From positions 1 to 51,706 of the IMG/VR virus record IMGVR_UViG_3300007276_000067: DNA of 51,706 bases, one strand, 5' to 3'. The stretch comes from a virus. Below the pieces are notes generated by a model, which did no database searches, was not told where the DNA came from, and saw only the letters and a program-made list of their open reading frames with translations. Both the position numbers and the translations under genes were made by a program. Positions 11,401-19,714 of this stretch are shown in pieces. How positions within the stretch are numbered: position 1 is the first letter of the stretch; the number at the start of each line of letters is the position of its first letter.

Positions 11401-12297
11401 AAGGTTGTAAAAACAAAAGGTGGGAAAGACGCCAACTTGTGGGACGTGCTGGAAGTAAACAGCAGAGGCAGACTTGTAGTAAACTCAGAGGTTGCAAACT
11501 TTGGTAAGAAAGAGCTAGCAGCTTTTGCAAGTAAGCTTAATGGGATTACTAAAAGAACTAACCAGCTTAAAGGTCCTATTGATAAGGTGCTATTAGAGCG
11601 TCAGAACGCTACTAGACCTTTAATGCTTTTTAGAAAGTTCTTAGTGCCTGCCTATCGTAAAAGATTTGGACACTCTACTGGGGGCTACCACGTTGATGTA
11701 GAACTAGGAGATATTACAGAAGGATACTACACAACTGTGGGAAGAGCAATGGGTAGTGCGTTTTCATTTGGGAAACAACTTCAATTTAAAAGAGCATTTA
11801 GTCAGCTGAATCCGTTCTCAAAAGATTTGTCAGATTTGCAGAGGCAAAATTTAATAAGAGCTTATCACGAACAAATCTATTTGTCAATGCTAGGTCTTAT
11901 AACTGCTGCGTTAGGAGCTGCAATGGATGATGACGACGAGTTCGATAACTTTGCAGGACACTTTGCTATCTACCAAGCACATAGACTGCGAACAGAACTT
12001 AATGCATTCAGAGATCCGTCTGAATTATTTAGACTGGCAAAGAATCCTACAGCAGCTAGTCAATTGATTGAGGACAATATTGATTTAGCCTTCGCGACTA
12101 AAGACTTGCTGCTTAATTCTGTTGGTATAGTCCCTGATGAGGATGTGTACTATCAGCGGAGAGCAGGTCGAATGCAGAAGGGAGATCTTAAATGGACAAA
12201 AGAATTCTTAGATGTATTCCCAATTGCTGCTGGTTTGTACAAATCAGTAGACCCAGAACAGGCTTCTAAGTACTACGAGATAACGAGTAAAAAGTAA
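8458..12297 (+). CDS. Large virion/ejection protein downstream of the RNA polymerase
   Basis: This 1,279-residue protein starts at the ATG of the TAATG shared with the polymerase gene. Long charged helical stretches (about residues 120-460) suggest coiled coils. Near the C-terminus a hydrophobic segment, LSMLGLITAALGAAM, is followed at once by the acidic run DDDDEFD, which could be a membrane-active helix. No catalytic motif was recognised. In crAss-like phages the polymerase gene is accompanied by other very large capsid cargo proteins, so a co-packaged or co-ejected internal protein is the most likely role. This is inferred from position, size and composition, not from a recognised domain. 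Confidence 0.65.
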   Translation: MSCSYRVGGVENALLTDVFNYVEDNPSGARAGFKIENMLLSRNMVFKDGNALFAVKQDGVTEDIANINNTAREFFGVVGDLIMQTPVGRDIQISVNDNILELLNPTSDLQNSSTTTRGVDRVVEEVEETVDPLISEAFDRKEKVDDLTDKIVTNLQLQIDRLNRLEETEPIKSRRRELELLKSKLRKVKTGKEKVDNFYEYIDYVFNLSKRAATAMDRIEDEYAVAYKTMPNSDRAAILSKISTLKQTLDAFYTEDRNLSVINQLQSKLVRMQDESGTKDELLDKLVVSIADMKELNDRYLEIAIPIQADLLLEYAPMEVNQKFNASIERLEAAIAKKDFNIPYEGLKRRDPRAIKIMRDTLKIGAGQERREKLMKLNVIQLKEQIIGREAIIRELRETHQDASSFSMYADPLVYNSETNIQLFANAVKSELFDAHQKTIDTKYQLEPAFKKFREWKGVSEDRPDKFYEDLFETVNIARRQEDGTIKMVPVLSFVQPYDMKRFQSAKTQAFEAAKKAHNYPKDNADLDDFFKSDDGRRYNAAVAKWYAENTEPIQGAQDIIDQMIRERDSLDYARSKAFKDGKEETGKELSYQYHALELEIKKIYRRGRNGMQIVGNLTVPNQSYNNTKFTSMPAEAKEFYDVLLDIYKTQQKKLGKGGMSQNSWDNFSYILPSVRKSALDIGLEGNPGEAVTDVINDAFYLQETDTDFGELVQASGERMKFIPRYFTNVVEEAKVSKNIVDSIVKFTDMSNRYEAKAKMLGMVNVMHDAIASRGSLTMMESGHYLSDRTGQKLGYNLELKKKGKESNTYKALESFIDNVIYGESIKGNAKKTILGKLSVSKLVGQASSLTALARLSGNMLQATNQLIIDSTMNAQEGWANQFYSRSDLSRARFKVLASMSSEGLSPKFNKGTKLNKMLEMFDALQEHSQAFEKTTGTAVKKAADFGTSFAAQRGMEWQTTAEKMVALAISLEGTLKDKNGKVVKTKGGKDANLWDVLEVNSRGRLVVNSEVANFGKKELAAFASKLNGITKRTNQLKGPIDKVLLERQNATRPLMLFRKFLVPAYRKRFGHSTGGYHVDVELGDITEGYYTTVGRAMGSAFSFGKQLQFKRAFSQLNPFSKDLSDLQRQNLIRAYHEQIYLSMLGLITAALGAAMDDDDEFDNFAGHFAIYQAHRLRTELNAFRDPSELFRLAKNPTAASQLIEDNIDLAFATKDLLLNSVGIVPDEDVYYQRRAGRMQKGDLKWTKEFLDVFPIAAGLYKSVDPEQASKYYEITSKK

Positions 12298-12303
12298 GGC
12301 CCT

Positions 12304-12333
12304 AAAAAGGGGGCAGCGAAAGCCGCCACCCCC
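12304..12333 (-). terminator. Rho-independent terminator ending the minus-strand block
   Basis: On the minus strand a GC-rich stem (arms at 12309-12317 and 12322-12333, one mismatch and one bulge) closes on a four-base loop and runs into five T's. It lies between convergent genes ending at 12297 (+) and 12341 (-). On the plus strand the same stem is followed only by AATTT, so it may stop both directions but fits the minus strand best. Confidence 0.85.
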
Positions 12334-12340
12334 AATTTCC

Positions 12341-12622
12341 TTACTTTCTCGATCGGTTAACGGCTACCATAAACAACGTTAGATATCCCATGAGATCCAT
12401 GAGAGTATCTTCCGTGTCGCCGTTAACACCTAGGTTTTTAAGCCTACGCAACTTATGTTCTATCTGTCCTTCTAGCAATTGGAGTGACGATAGATTGCAA
12501 AACAAATTGATATCAGAAAGAGCACTGTCTCCATAAGCTTCATTCTTCTTTGCAAGAAGAGTCTTTAAGCTGTCTAGAATATCGTGTGCTTCTTTAATGG
12601 TATCTGATTTGATTACATCCAT
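12341..12622 (-). CDS. DUF1599-like (nucleotide-modification-associated) small protein
   Basis: I place the start at the ATG at 12622 (MDVIKSDTIKEAHDIL). A longer reading from 12742 would overlap the preceding gene by 77 bases and adds an unlikely N-terminus. The 93-residue helical protein has KKNEAYGDSALSD, then F..LS..Q..EGQIEHKLRRLKN and EDTLMDLMGYL. This order resembles the DUF1599 / nucleotide modification associated domain 1 family, which is common in phages beside nucleotide and DNA metabolism genes. The biochemical role is not established. It is the last gene of the minus-strand block, just before the terminator. Confidence 0.6.
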   Translation of the reverse strand: MDVIKSDTIKEAHDILDSLKTLLAKKNEAYGDSALSDINLFCNLSSLQLLEGQIEHKLRRLKNLGVNGDTEDTLMDLMGYLTLFMVAVNRSRK

Positions 12623-12665
12623 AGTAGTTGTTGTTTTATAGTCTTGTTCCCAAAACCTAAGTTTG

Positions 12666-13412
12666 TCATTGCCATACATCTTGATCGTACATTTTAATTT
12701 GTGCATCTTCGGATACAGGTTCTGGAAGTTTAAACCAGTCAATGTTACCTACTCGACTATTTAAGTCTAGGAAGTGTCCATTGCCGTGGAACCCACCTTT
12801 ACCGCCTGTGTATACCTCAGCTGCAGGATGTGCAGATGAAATCGTAGCGACATTAATGAATTTAGTAAACTTCTGAGCGTGCTTACCCCAGAGAACAAAT
12901 ATAGTGTGTCTCCGTTTCGCTTGTACCATTTGCAACACTTCTCTCACAAACCAATCCCACATACCAGCGTGGGCTCCAGGAGTTTTCTCTTCTACAGTTA
13001 GACAAGTATTAAGAAGTAGAACTCCTTGTTTTGCCCAATGCTCTAGAGTGTGATCGAACTCCTCGATTGGTTGGTTGTGATCGAACTGTGCGCATAGCTC
13101 TTTGTGTATGATACGCAAAGAAGGAGGGATAGGTTTATGTGCTACCCCAAAAGCTAATCCAGTTGCTTGACCATTATGATATGGGTCTTGTCCGAGTATC
13201 ACTACTCTAACCTTTTCTAGCGGACAAAGTCTAAAGGCCTTAAACAAATCCTCTCGTTTAGGATATATCTTTTTGCCTTTTGTCTTTATCTCTTCTACCG
13301 TAAAATCGAACTGTGAGCTATTGATGAGGGGCTCCAACTCCCCCCATCCATAGTCCACATCTTTAAATAGTGGATGCATGTGTTTGATAGTATTCTTTAT
13401 TAAATCGCTCAT
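12666..13412 (-). CDS. ung: Uracil-DNA glycosylase, family 1
   Basis: Removes uracil from DNA as the first step of base excision repair. The 248-residue protein has the catalytic-water motif GQDPYH (residues 74-79), the uracil-pocket motif LLNTCLTVE and a C-terminal SAHPAAEVYTGG segment. The last replaces the usual HPSPLS leucine loop, so the minor-groove wedge differs from the textbook form. The ATG at 13412 overlaps the upstream gene by 50 bases. An internal ATG at 13379 would put GQDPYH at residue 63, close to the E. coli spacing, and is an alternative start. Uracil glycosylase is a known member of the crAss-like replication gene set. Confidence 0.95.
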   Translation of the reverse strand: MSDLIKNTIKHMHPLFKDVDYGWGELEPLINSSQFDFTVEEIKTKGKKIYPKREDLFKAFRLCPLEKVRVVILGQDPYHNGQATGLAFGVAHKPIPPSLRIIHKELCAQFDHNQPIEEFDHTLEHWAKQGVLLLNTCLTVEEKTPGAHAGMWDWFVREVLQMVQAKRRHTIFVLWGKHAQKFTKFINVATISSAHPAAEVYTGGKGGFHGNGHFLDLNSRVGNIDWFKLPEPVSEDAQIKMYDQDVWQ

Positions 13413-14121
13413 AGGTCATATTAGGGATGCTGTGCACCTCCGAGTCTCCTAGGTTTGTGTCTAGACGTTCCTCTAGTTCTTTCCTAAGCTCTGAGCTTTT
13501 GTACAGTATCTGCGCCGTTTGTCCTTTGCTGTCAAATCCGTGATAATCTAATATTAGTAATTTCCATATATCATCAATCTTCGAATATTGTCCGTTTCTA
13601 AATTGCTCATAAGAGCTCTTCGCAGAACTCGGAACATCAAAAGTGAAAAGCACGTGGTGTTTATCCACATCTTCAAATTTGATAAACGTAGGCATAGCAC
13701 ACATTGCAGATTCAAACTTTGTAAATATCTCTTCCCCCGAGAACCTGTATAGAAGAGCAATGCACTCATCATATTCAGGTGTAGAGATAAAAGCATTCAC
13801 AAATAATGAATCCCACAACATGTACTTTCTGTTACCGCCCAAAAAAGGAAGCGCAAAAGTACTAGAACTAGTAAGCAAAGCACACTTTAGATCATAGGAA
13901 ACAAGTTTCCCTTCATGTGTACCACGACTAATAATATTTACTTTGTGCTTCGTTTTTCTGTAAACTACAGAAGTCCCAGCTACAACAGCTAGATCGTCAG
14001 ACTCTCGATATAGCTTAACTATATCTTTGTCTACCATAACTTCTCTAAAATCTACAGGACGGTTCAGACGAACAGTACGCCCATCAATAGGCGTTAAATT
14101 AAGACCCTTTGCATCACTCAT
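13363..14121 (-). CDS. Hypothetical protein, 252 aa, in the DNA-repair operon
   Basis: Not recognised. The soluble, mixed alpha/beta protein has no signal peptide or membrane segment. Its N-terminus reads MSDAKGLNLTPIDGRTVRLN. The start lies within the last codons of the upstream flap nuclease gene, an eight-base overlap indicating translational coupling, and its end overlaps the glycosylase gene. Position between a flap nuclease and ung suggests a part in DNA metabolism, but nothing in the sequence shows an activity. Confidence 0.75.
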   Translation of the reverse strand: MSDAKGLNLTPIDGRTVRLNRPVDFREVMVDKDIVKLYRESDDLAVVAGTSVVYRKTKHKVNIISRGTHEGKLVSYDLKCALLTSSSTFALPFLGGNRKYMLWDSLFVNAFISTPEYDECIALLYRFSGEEIFTKFESAMCAMPTFIKFEDVDKHHVLFTFDVPSSAKSSYEQFRNGQYSKIDDIWKLLILDYHGFDSKGQTAQILYKSSELRKELEERLDTNLGDSEVHSIPNMTYERFNKEYYQTHASTI

Positions 14122-14887
14122 CTTCCCATATATCTAACTCGTTTTGAGAAATGTCAATGCACTCTAAAGCAGATAAAGTAAGACCATACCTGGCCATATC
14201 CTCATCTGTTTTTAGTAGGTACACAAGGTTAAAGTTTTTGAAGAACTCCATGATACCATTTATCATACCGAACTTCTCTACATACTTACGTATAGCAAAA
14301 GACTCAAAGTCTTTCGTTCTATCCTTTAACCAATTCTCAGCAGTCTTTACTCCTACTCCTGGAATACCTGTTATATTATCTGTGCTGTCGCCCATCAACG
14401 CTTGTATCCATAGAAACTTAAGAGCTTCATCAGGCGACGTGTGTGTGAACTCTGCTTTCCCATAATTATAATGCATCCCAACACATTGTTTGAGAACATC
14501 TTTGTCAGGAGAACAGATAATTGTATTCTCTTCGTGATTGTATGAATAATAGCTGACTAAATCATCAGCTTCCAGCTCAGTCACGTAAGTAAAGCCCCAC
14601 TTCTGCTGTGCATACTCCTTCAAAGAAGGAAACAACACAGATCGGTTAGACTTTTTACGTTTAGCCTTGTATTCAACATCCACCTCATACCTAAAGCACT
14701 TGCCTTGAGTTAAAAAACCCGCATACTTAGTAGTATTGCACTGTTCTAGGATGTGAAGAACACGTTGGTCAAGACCAGCCATAGCCTCTTCCAACGTTTC
14801 CTTCCCCATCTCATAGTACAGCAACGAGTCTGCGTCAATCAAACAAACGGCCTTTCCTTTAGGAAGTCGTTCAATTTGCTGACTCAT
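14114..14887 (-). CDS. 5'-3' exonuclease / flap endonuclease
   Basis: The 257-residue protein has the family's acidic metal sites in order: LIDADSLLY near the N-terminus, ELEADDLVSYY, SPDKDVLKQ, and GDSTDNITGIPGVGVKTA. The last is the third acidic cluster leading into the helix-three-turn-helix that binds DNA. It is the size of stand-alone phage enzymes of the T7 gp6 / T5 D15 class, and probably removes RNA primers and flaps alongside the polymerase at 26746-28647, which lacks its own 5' nuclease domain. It starts two bases after the rIIB-like stop. Confidence 0.9.
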   Translation of the reverse strand: MSQQIERLPKGKAVCLIDADSLLYYEMGKETLEEAMAGLDQRVLHILEQCNTTKYAGFLTQGKCFRYEVDVEYKAKRKKSNRSVLFPSLKEYAQQKWGFTYVTELEADDLVSYYSYNHEENTIICSPDKDVLKQCVGMHYNYGKAEFTHTSPDEALKFLWIQALMGDSTDNITGIPGVGVKTAENWLKDRTKDFESFAIRKYVEKFGMINGIMEFFKNFNLVYLLKTDEDMARYGLTLSALECIDISQNELDIWEDE

Positions 14888-14888
14888 G

Positions 14889-16037
14889 TTACATTACATC
14901 TAAAAGTTTATCTTCTGCTTGAAGCTCTTGTATCTTTTCAAGATTATCTGTCATAATCTCTAAGCGAAGAACAGCCCACTGCGCGTCTGTCATAGATGCA
15001 TAGGTAGAAGAATGATACATACTACCATTTACACCAGCTAAACTAGAATGCACAAAATACTGCAGGCAACGAATTGCTCCATCATTTGAATCAGGTATCG
15101 CACCAATATGCATAGGGTCGACAAACACATTGTGTATCTCACCAGCATACCAAGCAATATATTTCAAACCACCAATGTGAAGTCCGGGGACACACACTGA
15201 ATTGTCATCAGTATTTACCTGATCCCAAGATTCAAGAGAATGTGTTTGTCCTACTTTAATGTGATGACCTTTGTTATCACCACAATAGAACTCATCGCCT
15301 CTAGTACCCATAACTGCAGGCTCAAACACACGATCTTCGATGTACTGGGGGAGTCCTTCTGACTCTATCTCTCCAGTATCAACATTAAAAGTGCGCTTGT
15401 AGCGATCAACTTTCTCTCCTGTTTCAATATCATACTTATGCAATAGCTCTCTGCTAACTTTGTAGCCGTTCAAGAGACCTTCATTAGTAATCTTTATCTG
15501 ATACACAGTAGCCAGTTCAGTAGCTACGTCTTCGGCAAGACCTTTCCCAAGAAAAACTTCTTTATTTGCAGGATGCACATAGCGCATGTTTACAAAGTCA
15601 GCAAATCTTTCTGCAAAAGCAGCTCCCTTCTTCTTCAAGAAAGGATTACGTAGAAAACGAGTCCACAATTTCACAACAGGTAGGAAATCTATGTTCTTGT
15701 CAATCGAATCCATTATACGATCAACTAGAGACTGAGGCATAGGTATATCTGAAATCTTATCGTCTCCATATGTCAAGAAGAATCTCTTAGACAGAGGATC
15801 TTGCACAATATGATCACATTTAGATTGTATAAGTGCTGCAGAATCTATTCCGTTTTCCTCAATCAAAGTTGAGATTTCTCGGACATAAACTTCGTAGTCT
15901 TCATACGTCTTTGCAAAATTAGCCTGAGCAGCTAAATCACTTAACCGCTTCATTGTAGCAGTGTTGTGCGGAATAACGTAAAAATCTTCACCTATTGATA
16001 TAGAGATGTTCTCATCTATCAAGTTTATATTTATCAT
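14889..16037 (-). CDS. rIIB: rIIB-like protein
   Basis: The C-terminal third, around GLHIGGLKYIAWYAGE, VFVDPMHIGAIP and GAIRCLQYFV, resembles the conserved region of T4-type rIIB proteins. The 382-residue length is somewhat longer than T4 rIIB. It lies 15 bases downstream of the rIIA-like gene, the same pairing as in T4. T4 rIIA/rIIB act near the membrane and are needed to grow in lambda lysogens (Rex exclusion), but the molecular function of the family is unknown. The identification rests on similarity remembered for the family plus the adjacent rIIA. Confidence 0.8.
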   Translation of the reverse strand: MININLIDENISISIGEDFYVIPHNTATMKRLSDLAAQANFAKTYEDYEVYVREISTLIEENGIDSAALIQSKCDHIVQDPLSKRFFLTYGDDKISDIPMPQSLVDRIMDSIDKNIDFLPVVKLWTRFLRNPFLKKKGAAFAERFADFVNMRYVHPANKEVFLGKGLAEDVATELATVYQIKITNEGLLNGYKVSRELLHKYDIETGEKVDRYKRTFNVDTGEIESEGLPQYIEDRVFEPAVMGTRGDEFYCGDNKGHHIKVGQTHSLESWDQVNTDDNSVCVPGLHIGGLKYIAWYAGEIHNVFVDPMHIGAIPDSNDGAIRCLQYFVHSSLAGVNGSMYHSSTYASMTDAQWAVLRLEIMTDNLEKIQELQAEDKLLDVM

Positions 16038-16052
16038 TGTTAATGTTTGGAA

Positions 16053-18803
16053 TTAACTTCGAGGAGTAAGGTTAAATCTCAATCCGGGTACCTCGATTTC
16101 CGGGATTTCGATATCAAATTTGTTGTAGTGTGCAAATACTACATTATATATAGAATCGTGTTGCGCATTACTATAGCCTGTATCACGAGAGTGAAGCATC
16201 CAATTGCCAATATGCTCTGACAAGTCATCTAAAACAGATCCGACCTCTGCAATTTCTTTGTCGTACGCATCGATGCTTGGGACATCTACAACAAAAAACT
16301 CACGAGACTTCTCTTGCTTCAAAGATAGATCATCAGTATCACAAATATCTTGATACTGTATAAAGTTTACAAGATATTGAACAAACTCATCTACCTCTAA
16401 ATCGCTGCTACAAAGATTAATAGGATAGCAAAACTCTAAATACCTGTGCACAGTTTTGTACAGTGCATGTGCAGGAGAGAGCAAACTTTTAGCTGTAAAG
16501 TTTCCTAACCATGACCACTCTTGTTTTCTATCTCGTAGAGATATAGAAGTGAGGACAGGTTTAAGATACTTACTTGCAGTGATAGCGCCTTCTTCACTCA
16601 TTGTAAAGAAGAAGTCATCAATGTGCTTCCAGTTTGTGTTCTTGCGTGCGTATTTACAGTTGCTCTCTGATAATCTGATAAGCTGCGGAGCTTTAGTTTC
16701 GTACTTGTTTATAACATCAGGAAACTCTTTCTTATAGTACCCGTCAACAGAAGAAGGAACCGCTTCCCTAAAAAGCATAGGACTTCTTTCCCACTGTGAT
16801 CCGACCATATGATTAGAAATTTCTCCCCAATTAGGGACTCGTCTGCGCAACATTTCAGCCGCTAGTTTTATCTTAGGTCCGTCTTCTGATGTTCCGTAGT
16901 ATGTTTCAATTTTAGAATTTACAACTGTTTCAATTGTTGGTTCTACCTTGTCCCATATCCACTTGTCATCATTCCACGGCCTCCTCAAAGAGTAACCTAC
17001 AGTCTTCTGTTGGAGTTTACGAAGTTCTGCAGGTGTAAGCTCTGGGGTAATATCCCTAGCTTCTATATCTTGAATTGTACTTAGGGCATCTGCTGGCACT
17101 TCTATATCAGAGTAACTATGTACAGATGAGGTTTGCGTATTCAAAAGAGATGTTATGATCTGCTTGTTCTGCTCGTATTTATTCTTCTCTGCCTTGAGTT
17201 TTTGAATTATCTCAGGACGAGTCTCGCGTGCGATATCGTCTGAGAGATAGTCAGTACCTCTAGGTGAAATAAGAATAAAACTACGAGAGTCTCCAATAGT
17301 CAGATACAAATCATTTATTTTGACTGCACCACCTTCATCTGCAACATAGACTCTAGACATATCTGCCGATGTCCAGTCGTTTAATTCAGTCCGTTCAATG
17401 CTATTACCAACACGTCGAATCTGTCGAACACTGTACCCTGCAAACATCTTCTTGGGATTAGTAAATCTAATTCCAGAAGACTTAAACATAGGTCTAATCT
17501 TCGAGGTATCAACCATACGAGCTATCTGATTAAGGCCAACTAGATCGTCACCTAGTCCTTCCCCAGACGGATTCTTGTATAGTATGTTAGTACACAGCTT
17601 AATCCATTGTATAAAATCATCCTCTTTTAGTGCTTCTTGTATGACATCTGCTGCTTCATCTGCAGCTTGCTCCAACATTTTCTGCACATATTCCTTTGTC
17701 GATTCATTCCATATAACTTTCTCACGAGAAGGAGTGACGTCTACACCTTCTTGCAATACTATTTCTTTTCCATCATCATTTATATACGATTGCTTCATAG
17801 GACATTTGATGCCTATGTTTCCTGAAAGGTCCTCCATCTCAAGCTCACGGAAATCAATGCTACCATAGTTAATGCCTACAGAATCACCAGGATTCTTGAC
17901 AATAACAATGTGAGGCTTTGAATACCATCTGCTTCCAGCAGCTACAATACAAGAAGGCGTGTTTACAAGAACTTCTTTGTTTACCTCTTCCTTGTATGCA
18001 ACCTCCGTTCCATCAGCATTAAGATACACAATAGAGAAATCTACATTAGAGATATAAGAAAGCTGTTCTTTGATTGCGTTTCTGTACGCTGACCGATTGT
18101 GCTTCTTAGATCCAAATGAAATCTTAGTGTAGTTAGTAGATGTGGTTTTCTTGTAGTACGCATGCTCTCCATTACTAAGAACTACATGCCCATCGCAATC
18201 CCACTTACTTATTACAAAGTCAGTTTTGTATGGGTAGCAGTTCATCTTGAACTTCTTGTTATTATGCACAGTCTCAATAGTGTAGTGCGATACACCTGTA
18301 GACAATGCAATTTTGCTGCCTAGACCAAAGGCACCAAAGTTCTCAGAGGTATTTCGCTTGGTAGAATAACCTAGCTCCAACATACCTTCAAGTCTCCTGT
18401 TACCAATGCCTACGCCATAGTCAATAATCTCAACTGTATCACAAAACCCTGTACCTGCATCATCCTCACGGTATTTAACATTTACATTGTTTTGAATTAC
18501 ATTAAGATTTTCAAGAGAATAATACGACGGATCGAAGTTTGAATCCGTATACTCTTCCCCATCTCGGGTGATGAAGTAATCCTCCACCTTTGCTTTACCT
18601 GTTAGTATTTCTACTGCAATCTCCTTCTCGCGTTGTGAATCGCAGGCATTTGTTACCAGCTCACGTATTGTTGAAGGGATTGGGGTAGAATACTGAGTAG
18701 ACTGTAAGACATCAATTACAAGACGTTGAGCGCCTTTATTGATAATCTTTTCTAATCCACTAGTGTTTGATTGAGTCTGTTGCCCAATAGTTTTTATACT
18801 CAT
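16053..18803 (-). CDS. rIIA: rIIA-like protein with GHKL ATPase domain
   Basis: This 916-residue protein opens with a GHKL (histidine-kinase/MutL/gyrase-type) ATP-binding domain. The N-box is ELVTNACDS at residues 48-56, the G1 box is DYGVG at 128-132, and GLGS lies at 160-163. Phage rIIA proteins share this fold; T4 rIIA is shorter, at about 725 residues. The remaining 700 residues contain no motif I recognise. It is followed directly by the rIIB-like gene, which supports the pair. The probable role is host takeover or resistance to exclusion rather than DNA replication itself. The ATG at 18803 overlaps the previous gene by 44 bases. Confidence 0.85.
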   Translation of the reverse strand: MSIKTIGQQTQSNTSGLEKIINKGAQRLVIDVLQSTQYSTPIPSTIRELVTNACDSQREKEIAVEILTGKAKVEDYFITRDGEEYTDSNFDPSYYSLENLNVIQNNVNVKYREDDAGTGFCDTVEIIDYGVGIGNRRLEGMLELGYSTKRNTSENFGAFGLGSKIALSTGVSHYTIETVHNNKKFKMNCYPYKTDFVISKWDCDGHVVLSNGEHAYYKKTTSTNYTKISFGSKKHNRSAYRNAIKEQLSYISNVDFSIVYLNADGTEVAYKEEVNKEVLVNTPSCIVAAGSRWYSKPHIVIVKNPGDSVGINYGSIDFRELEMEDLSGNIGIKCPMKQSYINDDGKEIVLQEGVDVTPSREKVIWNESTKEYVQKMLEQAADEAADVIQEALKEDDFIQWIKLCTNILYKNPSGEGLGDDLVGLNQIARMVDTSKIRPMFKSSGIRFTNPKKMFAGYSVRQIRRVGNSIERTELNDWTSADMSRVYVADEGGAVKINDLYLTIGDSRSFILISPRGTDYLSDDIARETRPEIIQKLKAEKNKYEQNKQIITSLLNTQTSSVHSYSDIEVPADALSTIQDIEARDITPELTPAELRKLQQKTVGYSLRRPWNDDKWIWDKVEPTIETVVNSKIETYYGTSEDGPKIKLAAEMLRRRVPNWGEISNHMVGSQWERSPMLFREAVPSSVDGYYKKEFPDVINKYETKAPQLIRLSESNCKYARKNTNWKHIDDFFFTMSEEGAITASKYLKPVLTSISLRDRKQEWSWLGNFTAKSLLSPAHALYKTVHRYLEFCYPINLCSSDLEVDEFVQYLVNFIQYQDICDTDDLSLKQEKSREFFVVDVPSIDAYDKEIAEVGSVLDDLSEHIGNWMLHSRDTGYSNAQHDSIYNVVFAHYNKFDIEIPEIEVPGLRFNLTPRS

Positions 18804-19128
18804 TTTTTATAAGTGATTTAATTACATGATATTTTTCTTTAGCCGTCTCTGATAAACACCTAGGATCAGCATGAATAATCCTATCTGGTACACGCTCACC
18901 ATAAATAAGATCAGCGTTTTTACGAAGCCATTGTATTGTAGGGTTCGCAGGCAGGTCTTTAGACCCCCAATAATTAAGAGCAAAATGTTTAACTATAAAA
19001 TGTCCATTTCCACGTTTGCTTTCTATAAATACAGAGGGATAGATCATCCCAGCTCCCCCATAACTTATGCCCACAAGGTCTCCAGGGTCAGGAGGATCTA
19101 CCCCTAACCCTAATTTAAATTCTTCCAT
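18760..19128 (-). CDS. Hypothetical protein, 122 aa
   Basis: Not recognised. The N-terminus is Gly-rich (GLGVDPPDPGDLVGISYGGAGM) and the C-terminal half basic and helical. It starts at an ATG 23 bases downstream of the nuclease gene's stop, just past a terminator-like hairpin, and overlaps the rIIA-like start by 44 bases, so it is probably translated ahead of that gene. Confidence 0.7.
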   Translation of the reverse strand: MEEFKLGLGVDPPDPGDLVGISYGGAGMIYPSVFIESKRGNGHFIVKHFALNYWGSKDLPANPTIQWLRKNADLIYGERVPDRIIHADPRCLSETAKEKYHVIKSLIKNEYKNYWATDSIKH

Positions 19129-19135
19129 ATTGTTG

Positions 19136-19169
19136 TAAATAAAAACGACCCCTATTTAGTAGGGGCCGT
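19136..19169 (-). terminator. Terminator-like hairpin after the nuclease gene
   Basis: On the minus strand a ten-pair stem (19145-19154 with 19160-19169, one G-T pair, five-base loop) is followed by TTTTTATTT. It includes the TAG stop of the nuclease gene at 19152. It probably lowers, rather than abolishes, read-through into the downstream rII genes. Confidence 0.75.
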
Positions 19170-19643
19170 CAGTTCTAAAATCATCTCCATCGTCTGCAAT
19201 ACTTGCTTTTGATTTCGAGGTACGAATAATACAGGAGGATCATCCTGTTCCATTAGCAGCTTTAAAAACATCTTCCATTTCAAGGGAAACCTTTCGTTAG
19301 CGTATCCCTTACACTCTATAATCCATTTCCCTTTTGGGTCAAGGAAGTCAGGAGTGTAAGTAATATCTCTAACCTTATGAGATTTCTTATCCTTGTATCC
19401 AGTTTTTCCGTTGTCCTCATACCTACTATTACTGTAGTGCATGCCGTCAAACAGAACAAACTTTTTAGTTTCGTACTCTGAGCTAATACCGTTTTCTTTG
19501 AGCTTTTCGTAGCAGAATACTTCGAGCATACTTCTAAAGTTTATGCCGTCAACTTCTTTCCTGCGTGCGTTTCTTACTCTTGTAGATCGGGTACCAGCAT
19601 TTTGTACTGTTCTGGATCTATGTCTTTTATTTCTTGAAGCCAC
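19152..19643 (-). CDS. PD-(D/E)XK-type phage endonuclease (DUF1064-like)
   Basis: The core is E40 in the RSMLEVFCYEKL helix, then YTPDFLDPKG and WIIECKGY. These give the D...ExK pattern of restriction-like and Holliday-junction-type nucleases, and the arrangement resembles the DUF1064 family of phage endonucleases. The N-terminus is strongly basic (RNKRHRSRTVQNAGTRSTR), suited to DNA binding. The start at 19643 is a GTG inside the small frame at 19574-19714, so it is uncertain. Likely jobs are resolving branched DNA before packaging or degrading host DNA. Confidence 0.75.
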   Translation of the reverse strand: MASRNKRHRSRTVQNAGTRSTRVRNARRKEVDGINFRSMLEVFCYEKLKENGISSEYETKKFVLFDGMHYSNSRYEDNGKTGYKDKKSHKVRDITYTPDFLDPKGKWIIECKGYANERFPLKWKMFLKLLMEQDDPPVLFVPRNQKQVLQTMEMILELTAPTK

Positions 19644-19714
19644 TTTCGTTCTATTTGTTTTGCTTTATCCCTACTACCTACGTCATCCTTTGTTTTCATT
19701 CCAAGATTGCTCAT
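19574..19714 (-). CDS. Possible small coupled gene, 46 aa
   Basis: The ATG sits in TAATG with the primase stop, the same one-base coupling used elsewhere here. It encodes a charged helical peptide starting MSNLGMKTKDDVGSRDKAK. It overlaps the nuclease gene's N-terminal codons by 70 bases in another frame. Either it is a real small gene or it serves to bring ribosomes to the nuclease GTG start. Confidence 0.45.
   Translation of the reverse strand: MSNLGMKTKDDVGSRDKAKQIERKWLQEIKDIDPEQYKMLVPDLQE

Noticed and set aside
12623-12742. Longer N-terminus for the DUF1599-like protein
   Set aside because: It would lie mostly within the ung gene's end and adds a segment unlike the family; the ATG at 12622 is better placed.
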